Part shown: positions 59,401 to 64,000 of the stretch, in pieces
Position numbering within the stretch: the stretch's first letter is position 1
How the letters are laid out: each line of letters begins with the position of its first letter
Made by a program: the position numbers and the translations under genes
DNA from: DATLRC01 sp035478435
GTDB taxonomy: Bacteria; Patescibacteriota; Saccharimonadia; Saccharimonadales; UBA4665
Length of the DNA: 64,000 bases
Direction of reading: 5' to 3'
Assembly: GCA_035478435.1 (NCBI GenBank)
Contig: DATIJT010000019.1
Coordinates: 1-64,000, forward strand
The notes under the pieces: generated by a model
Database searches by the model: none
What the model was told of the DNA's origin: nothing
The model's input: the letters and a program-made list of their open reading frames with translations, nothing else

Positions 59401-60640
59401 TGATAGTACAAGTGACATTCTGGTTGTCGGCTAGCGTAACATTTCCGCCCAGTGAACTTGGGCATCCAGTTCCAGTCAGGCTGACAAAGCTATAGCCAGT
59501 AAGCCCAGCCTCATTTATAGCGTAAGAGCCCGGGTTAAGCGTAAGTGTTTGGCCTGAGGTTACGGGTGTACCGCCTATACTTAGGCCGAAATCGTTCGCT
59601 CCCGCCGTGCCGCCATTGTTGTTAGTAACGCTTTTTATAAGAGTAATGGTGCCGGTCTGGCGGGTGTTGGTGATGATACAAACTATGTCGCTGCCATCAG
59701 CTACCGGCACATTATCAAGTGAAGTACCCGTGCCGTGTGCTACGACTGTACCTTGACCGTTTTGGTCTTTACATTCGATCGCTGAGTTATAAGAAGACAG
59801 GAGGGTATTAGTGCCTTGTGTTTCGCCGACGCTATGGTTACCATCGGGTAAAACTTGTTCGCCAGTGGTGCCGTTGTTGCCAACGTTAGCCGCCTTGGTT
59901 GTGCCGTCTACTTGTAGGTTAAATAAGCCGCTATCGGTTGTTGGGACTAAGTGCTTTACGACCTCGACTTTGCCGGATTTTGGCTGGAGGATCACGCAGT
60001 CGGATGGGTCGGAGTTCGGTTGCTGAGAGGGGTAAGAACAAACATCTATAAGTTTGGCAACTCCTACGCCGCCGACATCCGATATAGCTATATTACAATC
60101 GGCAACTGTATCGAGTGGATAGCTGTCGCCTTTAGCGCTGTTAGGTGGGCCAGGGAAGGGATCGCTATTTGCTGGTTGGCTGACTGTACATGCCGTGCCT
60201 CCGGTGATGATCTGTGGGGTAGTCGGTGAAGTACAGCGGTCAATTTTGGCGTCGCCACAGGAATATAGCGTGGTTAATGATAAAGTTGCCGGATTGCCGG
60301 CAGTCGTTACGCATAATGAATAATTGATGTTACCGTCGCCGTCGGTGTCGAACAGCGCGCAGCCATCTAGGGTATTAGCGCCCGGTGTGCCAGTTTCATC
60401 CCAGTTCCAGGTCACATGTTCGGAAGTGGGCAAACCGGCCTCATCAACACATAATTTGTTAAGGTCTTTCTGGCCAGGCTCGTCGTTGGCTCCGGCGGTA
60501 TCTACTACACAATTAGAAACGGCATAGGCGACATCTGGCTTTATAAGAGATCCAATCGGGATTGCCAACTGCCAGGTTGCTAACACCAGCACTAGCGCGA
60601 AATTTCGTAAACTCTTCAAACTTTGGCGGAACCGGCTCAT
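56453..60640 (-). CDS. Giant secreted repeat adhesin with sortase-like sorting signal
   Basis: 1395 aa from ATG 60640 (AAAGGAG 6 nt upstream). Signal peptide (about 10-40, ending VAYA). A cysteine-rich N-terminal domain precedes about ten prealbumin-like/SpaA-type repeats of 85-100 aa. Each starts with a hydrophobic strand (LTVIKHVVNNxGGT) and ends with CTITNxDIAP. A DUF11-like domain follows (TYTLTVTVPETSGTVFDAAVTDLPP). The C-terminus is VLGAE, LVNTG, a hydrophobic helix and RRVNRYQEK. LVNTG resembles LPXTG, and the sortase gene lies beyond the hairpin. Two repeats (58.1-58.25 and 59.2-59.35 kb) are near-identical in DNA. Confidence 0.88.
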   Translation of the reverse strand: MSRFRQSLKSLRNFALVLVLATWQLAIPIGSLIKPDVAYAVSNCVVDTAGANDEPGQKDLNKLCVDEAGLPTSEHVTWNWDETGTPGANTLDGCALFDTDGDGNINYSLCVTTAGNPATLSLTTLYSCGDAKIDRCTSPTTPQIITGGTACTVSQPANSDPFPGPPNSAKGDSYPLDTVADCNIAISDVGGVGVAKLIDVCSYPSQQPNSDPSDCVILQPKSGKVEVVKHLVPTTDSGLFNLQVDGTTKAANVGNNGTTGEQVLPDGNHSVGETQGTNTLLSSYNSAIECKDQNGQGTVVAHGTGTSLDNVPVADGSDIVCIITNTRQTGTITLIKSVTNNNGGTAGANDFGLSIGGTPVTSGQTLTLNPGSYAINEAGLTGYSFVSLTGTGCPSSLGGNVTLADNQNVTCTITNDDIAPQLTVIKHVINDNGGGATASNFTMNVTGTNVSTSSFAGAENPGTTVTLNAGSYSVDEGSHTGYTKTLGQNCNGSIALGEHKTCTITNDDIAPILTLIKYVTKDNGGTAAPTDWNLSATPSDSQYSTLSGAGGFASKTAQANVGYALAESTGPSGYSAGSWNCNGGTFANNSLTLAAGDNVTCSITNNDIAPRLTVTKVVTNNDGGTLQVSDFPLYVDNTQVTSGVEYTSFNAGTYTVSEVQQAGYNLDSITGNCSPNGSITMVVGGVYSCTLTNNDIPATITVTKVVNNNHGGTAGVSDFDLFVSTTKVTNGASNTFAANQQYTVSELAKVDGYQQSSLTCTDTNTHASLGDTFTPTLGENIACTITNGDVAPQLTVIKHVVNNSGGTAVASDFTMHVTGTNVSTVNFAGAENPGTTVTLNAGSYTADESNFAGYAKTLGQNCSGTIALGEQKTCVITNTDIAPTIKVNKEIVSSTTDNGLFNLNINGPANSSTPDQGDGGTTGTVSVVNGDYTVSETGGTNTDLSDYSSTYDCDNGTKGSGTTTTSFTVGSGDSVTCTFTNTRLGSVTIVKDAQPDSDQAFGFVGDLGQFSLTDNSTNSESQTFTKLSEGTYTVTEPGGVKGWTLDSVTCEGGSDTDTHNRNAVIKLQPGENVTCTFVNTRDRANVIVHKLTSQPSNDSFDINLRDSNDQNALTHNSNLKGGETDNYSVVTGTYTIGEENLPAGWDLSDATCTNSNIRDEGQDTFDPRTSGSFDLDKNGTLECTFTNHRAVAVNIAKTNDRPDATTTGDTVTYTLTVTVPETSGTVFDAAVTDLPPDNFAFVPGSWTATSSNSGHNVALDVIDGGGPSYGSPGIWHLGTLTPGEIVTLTYKAIIGSSVSDGTYPDLAFVTGSDALAGGHQVIGNLAAATPFVSSQVKVASALVPANFTAGQVLGAEVLVNTGARLSLAQFILPVALISAVYFIRRVNRYQEKGGK

Positions 60641-61026
60641 AGGAGCTCCTTTATAATTTGGGTTTGTCAGGTTCGGTTTCGCTATTCGCTCCGCACTTCC
60701 CAAGCGACCAAGTACAGGAAATGTTTCATCGCCCCCCGCAGAACTTTTTTTGAAGAGCTCTTTGTCTTAACTTCGTTATACAACAGTTACTAAATAAAAG
60801 CAAGTGTATTCTTTGTGACTAATCTTACATTCTTGCGTAGCTGTGTATAAAATAGGTAAGCTAATAATGATGAACCCATTTCACACCTCCCCTTCAGCCT
60901 CAACCCTTAATGGCGGGCTGCAACTAGCAGACCGCTCCGCAAGGTATCTTAAGATACCTTTTGTTCGCCTGCTGCTAGTTTCGCTACCGCCATTAAGGCT
61001 TTCGCTTAACGAATTGGAGGTGTGAA
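60641..61026. other. Divergent promoter region between adhesin and sortase genes
   Basis: 386 bp. Minus-strand TTATAA near 60655 for the adhesin; AT-rich segment with TATAAAAT near 60847 for the sortase; then the long hairpin 60872-61034. No gene. Confidence 0.5.
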
Positions 61027-61034
61027 ATGGGTTC
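60872..61034 (+). promoter_or_regulatory. Long hairpin sequestering the sortase start (element 2)
   Basis: 163 nt. Perfect 19-bp outer stem 60872-60890 / 61016-61034, covering the SD (GGAGG) and ATG 61027; 12-bp stem 60905-60916 / 60987-60998; 9-bp stem 60922-60930 / 60972-60980; tip 60941-60960, a perfect 20-bp palindrome. The outer 12 bases (GAACCCATTTCA/TGAAATGGGTTC) are identical to those of element 1. Confidence 0.85.
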
Positions 61035-61632
61035 TATGACTGATTCAATTTCAAAATCTCACCTTCACCGCCAAATCAATAATGTATTGAGTGTAATGGT
61101 CGTAGGCCTGGCCCTGTATATTTTGGTCTGGCCGTTTTTGCCGGCTGCTAATTTATGGTGGCGCAGCCATACGGGGGCGGGCAATGGCTATGTTTACCAC
61201 AGTAAGTTGCAGAAAGGCCAAAAACCCAGTGCTCGCCCCATCCCGGCCGACAACCGTTTGGTAATACCTAAAATGCGCCTGGACGAACCCATTAACGAAG
61301 GGAAGACCATCGCCGCTTTACACACCGGCGTTTGGCGTCGCCCGGCCACCGATACTCCAGACAAAGGCGGCAACACCGTCATAGTCGGCCACCGCTTTAC
61401 TTATAGCGGCTCGTCGGTTTTTTATAGCCTGAATACCTTGGAGGCCGGAGACCCGGTAATTGTTTATTGGCAGGGCAAAGAATATGATTATGAAGTTATG
61501 CTTAGCGAAGTCGTCCCTCCAAATGCTGTCGAGATTGAGCAACACACCGAAAAGCCGATTTTGACGCTCTACACCTGCACGCCGCTGTGGACGGCGCATG
61601 ACCGTTTAGTAGTTATAGCGGAGCCGCTATGA
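61027..61632 (+). CDS. Sortase
   Basis: 201 aa. One N-terminal transmembrane helix (about 20-40). Catalytic His122 (GHRFTYSG), Cys184 (LTLYTCTPLW) and Arg193 (HDRLVV) of sortases. It cleaves a C-terminal sorting signal and links the protein to the wall or to another pilin; the nearby adhesin with LVNTG is the obvious candidate. GGAGG 6 nt before ATG 61027, all inside hairpin element 2. Confidence 0.93.
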   Translation: MGSMTDSISKSHLHRQINNVLSVMVVGLALYILVWPFLPAANLWWRSHTGAGNGYVYHSKLQKGQKPSARPIPADNRLVIPKMRLDEPINEGKTIAALHTGVWRRPATDTPDKGGNTVIVGHRFTYSGSSVFYSLNTLEAGDPVIVYWQGKEYDYEVMLSEVVPPNAVEIEQHTEKPILTLYTCTPLWTAHDRLVVIAEPL

Positions 61633-61757
61633 AGGATTCATGGAAGGGTGAATGGATGCGGACCGTCCTATTATTACTACTGCTGGCCATCGCCATCGGC
61701 TTCATCCTCTGGACCCGCCACCTAAGCGACGTCAACTTTACTAATACGCTACGTTAA
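61629..61757 (+). CDS. Small membrane peptide coupled to sortase
   Basis: 42 aa, MKDSWKGEWMRT then a leucine/isoleucine helix (LLLLLLAIAIGFILW) and a polar tail. ATGA overlap with the sortase stop indicates translational coupling. Unknown function; by position a helper or scaffold for the sortase or its substrates. Confidence 0.6.
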   Translation: MKDSWKGEWMRTVLLLLLLAIAIGFILWTRHLSDVNFTNTLR

Positions 61758-61824
61758 TTGCCAAAATGTTAGGACAAAAGGCGACTTGCCAGGCCGCAGC
61801 ATTTGACTAATAAACTGAACCAAC

Positions 61825-62202
61825 CTAGAAGTTCGTGACTATGACTTCGCGGTCTTTGGGGCCGTCGAGTTCGATGAGGACTATCCTTTGCCAAGTGCCG
61901 AGGACTAATTTACCGTTTTGAACTGAGATGGTGACGCTCGGGCCGATGATGGAGCTGGCCAGGTGGGCCGGTACGTGTCCCGGATTGTGCGGGTGCCGGT
62001 AGTTGAGCTTGGGTATCATTTCCCAAACCGCGTCTAGCAAATCTTCGTCCGTACCGGGGTCTAGATCGGCAGTCGTGACCGCACAAGTGGTGTGGGCTAC
62101 GAAAACAGTCACCGCTTTCGCGTCCGTTTTTACTAACTTCTGAACTTCATCGGTAATATCTAAAACTTGCCGGCTTTTACCCGTCCGAATAGCTAATTCC
62201 AT
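61825..62202 (-). CDS. YjbQ family (UPF0047) protein
   Basis: 125 aa. FVAHTTCAVTTADLDPGTDEDLLDAV, HPHNPGHVPAHLASSIIGPSVTI and LGTWQRIVLIELDGPKDREVIV are the family motifs. YjbQ has been linked to thiamin phosphate synthase activity and metal binding; the role in this organism is unknown. Follows the 88-aa gene after 6 bp. Confidence 0.93.
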   Translation of the reverse strand: MELAIRTGKSRQVLDITDEVQKLVKTDAKAVTVFVAHTTCAVTTADLDPGTDEDLLDAVWEMIPKLNYRHPHNPGHVPAHLASSIIGPSVTISVQNGKLVLGTWQRIVLIELDGPKDREVIVTNF

Positions 62203-62208
62203 CTCCTC

Positions 62209-62475
62209 TTAGACGTCTCCGTTTTCTTTAATCTTTTGGTCTTCGTAGGGCGCGATAAAGCGGCGGTACCATTCATGCTGTATGGCACTCAAAGTTCCCA
62301 TCGAACGATTCCAAGTGAAGTAATTGCCTTCAGCGTAAATAGCCTTCAAGATTTTCGTAATAGTGTAATTTATAGCTCCATCTTGTTTTTCTAAAGGCAC
62401 TTGCTTGAAATTCTCGATTAAAGGTTGCAATAACTCATCTATGGCTGGTCGTTGGTCGGTTTTAATGTATGGCAT
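62209..62475 (-). CDS. Small conserved-type hypothetical protein
   Basis: 88 aa. TDQRPAIDELLQPLIENF...GAINYTITKILKAIY...YFTWNRSMGTLSAIQHEWYRRFIAPYEDQKI resembles a small uncharacterised family (DUF6899-like). AGGAGGG 5 nt before ATG 62475. First gene of the pair with the YjbQ gene. Confidence 0.75.
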   Translation of the reverse strand: MPYIKTDQRPAIDELLQPLIENFKQVPLEKQDGAINYTITKILKAIYAEGNYFTWNRSMGTLSAIQHEWYRRFIAPYEDQKIKENGDV

Positions 62476-62556
62476 AATCCCTCCTGGTTAATAAGTCCAG
62501 TATAGCAAAGCCGACCCCTCGACTCTTAGTAAAACAGGTCTTTAAAAGGCCGAAGT

Positions 62557-63144
62557 TTAACCCAACCGACTGCCGCTTGCGATGACTCGGGCTTCGGCCC
62601 GGCCCCGGACAACCCCGAAGTCGCTATAGACCGCTTGGTCCAGGCCCAGCCTTTTCATTTTGGCCAGGCCGCCAGCGGTGAGAGTTTTAATTAAATCCAT
62701 ACCCAGAGCGGTGGTTACGGCTTCCGGTGTGCTGATCAGTTCTCGTAAAAGTACGGCCCGGGCCAGGTGGGTCGGCACGCAGCTGTTGATGCCAAAAATC
62801 CTTCTTTCGGCCGCCGGGTTGGCAAAAGTCCACATGATATTCCATAGGTCTAGACTGGATGATCCCGAAAGGCTAGGCTTTTCCTGGAAGTCTTCAATGT
62901 CGGCACTCGGGAATTTAAGGTCTTCCAATTCGTCGTGTAGCCTATCTAGGTCAGCCGGGCTAAGCGCGTAGGCAAAGCGGTCAAGGTATGGCAAAGGGTA
63001 TACCCTACCTTCAAAATCATTGTAAGCCCTGAAATCTCGCAGGACGGCTTGGGCTAAATCCACTTCGGCAGGAGCTTCAAAACCGTAGCGGGTTTCGGTG
63101 ATAGGGTAACGCCTGCCAGCCTCAAAACACTGATCAACATACAT
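62557..63144 (-). CDS. Hypothetical protein
   Basis: 195 aa, soluble, no family recognised. RRIFGINSCVPTHLARAVLLRELISTPEAVTTALGMDLIKTLTAGGLAKMKRLGLD is a helical C-terminal part. Start ATG 63144 has TAATAT 9 nt upstream and no SD. Confidence 0.6.
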   Translation of the reverse strand: MYVDQCFEAGRRYPITETRYGFEAPAEVDLAQAVLRDFRAYNDFEGRVYPLPYLDRFAYALSPADLDRLHDELEDLKFPSADIEDFQEKPSLSGSSSLDLWNIMWTFANPAAERRIFGINSCVPTHLARAVLLRELISTPEAVTTALGMDLIKTLTAGGLAKMKRLGLDQAVYSDFGVVRGRAEARVIASGSRLG

Positions 63145-63224
63145 AACTCGCTGATATTAACACAAAATTGATTAAACATCAACTAGTCAGGATAATTTAC
63201 TTAACAGTAACCTTAGTTTTTAAA

Positions 63225-63350
63225 CTATGCTTCGTCGGACTCGGCCTTTTTGTATTCGCACAGTCCAGTTGTGCAGTGGTCATGCTCGCCCTTCATGCAC
63301 ATTTCACAGTGGCAGCCGCAATCTTCTGTCATGGGTTTGTCGTCGTCCAT
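63225..63350 (-). CDS. Small Cys/His-rich protein, probably metal-binding
   Basis: 41 aa: MDDDKPMTED, then C11-G-C13-H14-C15-E-M-C18, HDHC27 and C31, ending KAESDEA. Six cysteines and three histidines in 25 residues. AAAGGAGAAG lies 3 nt before ATG 63350, a strong SD for so short an ORF. No family assigned; zinc or copper binding is likely. Confidence 0.7.
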   Translation of the reverse strand: MDDDKPMTEDCGCHCEMCMKGEHDHCTTGLCEYKKAESDEA

Positions 63351-63457
63351 ATCTTCTCCTTTAGTTATATAGATAGCACACAACCATTGTACTTATGCTT
63401 GCCACATTTTTGCAACCAGTAAAGGCGGTTGGCTTGACCGCCGGATACCACCGTACA

Positions 63458-63910
63458 TTAACCCTCGCAGATTTTGGCATCAACTGTTGCGGGTCCCGTC
63501 GGATTTGAAGTGCCGTGGATCATAAAACTTACCGTGCGGTCAGGATCTGATTCGGAAAAGCCGGCAAACTGCGGTTGAACACCTAAGGTCAACGCCTGTT
63601 CGGCTAGCGACTGAGCAGCCAAGTTAACGTAAGGGTGGCCAGCTGCTTGGGGCAAATGGACTGTCTGGCGTATTAGGAGCCGGCCGGCGTTATACTCAAG
63701 CACGTAGGCTCTTTTTATGTCGACTTTAGAACCTTCTACCGGAATTATGGGATTTATGGAGGGGCTTTTTAAGGTTTGAGTGAATTGGCTACATTTCTTA
63801 TCCTGATTATGGCTTCTGTAGTAAGCAGTCCCACTGCCGGCCACTATAACTAGTCCGCCAAATAGAGCCACATATCTTCGGCCCTTTCTTGATTTTAACG
63901 CCTCAAACAT
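63458..63910 (-). CDS. Membrane-anchored hypothetical protein
   Basis: 150 aa from ATG 63910, supported by GATAAT 6 nt upstream and -35 TTGTAA (17-bp spacer), a leaderless arrangement. A basic N-terminus (SRKGRRY), one transmembrane helix (about 13-30, VALFGGLVIVAGSGTAYY), and an exported alpha/beta domain with two cysteines. Function unknown. Confidence 0.65.
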   Translation of the reverse strand: MFEALKSRKGRRYVALFGGLVIVAGSGTAYYRSHNQDKKCSQFTQTLKSPSINPIIPVEGSKVDIKRAYVLEYNAGRLLIRQTVHLPQAAGHPYVNLAAQSLAEQALTLGVQPQFAGFSESDPDRTVSFMIHGTSNPTGPATVDAKICEG

Positions 63911-64000
63911 AACAACATTATCCATAACTGCCAAACTATTTACAAATGCAAGCATCGCACAATGCTTATGCTTGTATTTGGCTTTGCTGGCGGCAAGTCT

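Noticed and set aside
57264..60527. Many plus-strand ORFs of 66-92 aa across the adhesin gene
   Set aside because: They are shadows of the repetitive minus-strand gene, with repeated similar sequences and no SD or promoter.
60641..60703. Upstream 21 codons of the 1416-aa ORF
   Set aside because: AAAGGAG and a normal signal peptide mark ATG 60640 as the start.

Overview
The window looks like chromosomal DNA of a Patescibacteria/CPR bacterium, most probably Candidatus Saccharibacteria (inference from gene content, not from a database match). Pointers are lysine-rich, single-TM surface proteins, an rpsP-khpA-trmD neighbourhood with acidic tails on S16 and KhpA, a Ni-SOD with its own S26-type maturation protease, a short bL32, and TGA used as an ordinary stop. 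Six tRNA genes (Ala-GGC, Phe, Gly, Cys, Leu, Ala-CGC) all encode CCA. Many first genes of transcripts look leaderless: a -10 box, usually extended (TGn), ends exactly 6 nt before the start codon.

Left part (1-24 kb) is accessory DNA, visibly more AT-rich from about 1.6 to 8.3 kb. A large serine recombinase abuts and overlaps tRNA-Gly. Next come a divergent nuclease / HEPN-protein + nuclease cluster (4.0-7.0 kb) and an Abi-like gene bracketed by copies of a small antisense ORF. These are followed by a surface Ig-domain protein, a serine peptidase, membrane proteins, and two HEPN-like genes (including a TIGR02391-type protein) bracketed by about 130-bp direct repeats. A compact restriction island (C5 methyltransferase, PD-(D/E)XK endonuclease, Vsr, AIPR) follows, then small housekeeping or unknown genes.

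The middle (24.9-34.6 kb) holds tRNA-Cys with a duplicated 3' end flanking a secreted HExxH protease, Nudix/HNH genes, two more tRNAs, and a cell-wall cluster (alpha/beta hydrolase, MurF, Ddl, polysaccharide deacetylase). Three long, near-palindromic hairpins of 163-170 bp occur in the window. Two of them bury the Shine-Dalgarno and start codon of murF and of the sortase gene. One lies between ddl and the deacetylase gene.

The core block (34.6-46.7 kb) is guaA, leuS, rpmF, nusB, a Nudix gene, rnc, rpsP, khpA, a structured intergenic region with a strong ncRNA candidate, trmD, sodN-sodX and two membrane genes. At 46.8-51.9 kb a structured, IS200/IS605-like leader precedes purM-purL. The right end (52-64 kb) carries a Crp/Fnr-type regulator with a putative operator at its own promoter, an acyltransferase-like gene, a phosphatase-like gene, a CAP-domain secreted protein, and a surface-adhesion module. 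In that module a 1395-aa repeat protein with a sortase-like LVNTG tail and a second VLGAE-containing anchor protein sit next to a sortase. Small genes follow, including a 41-aa Cys/His-rich protein.
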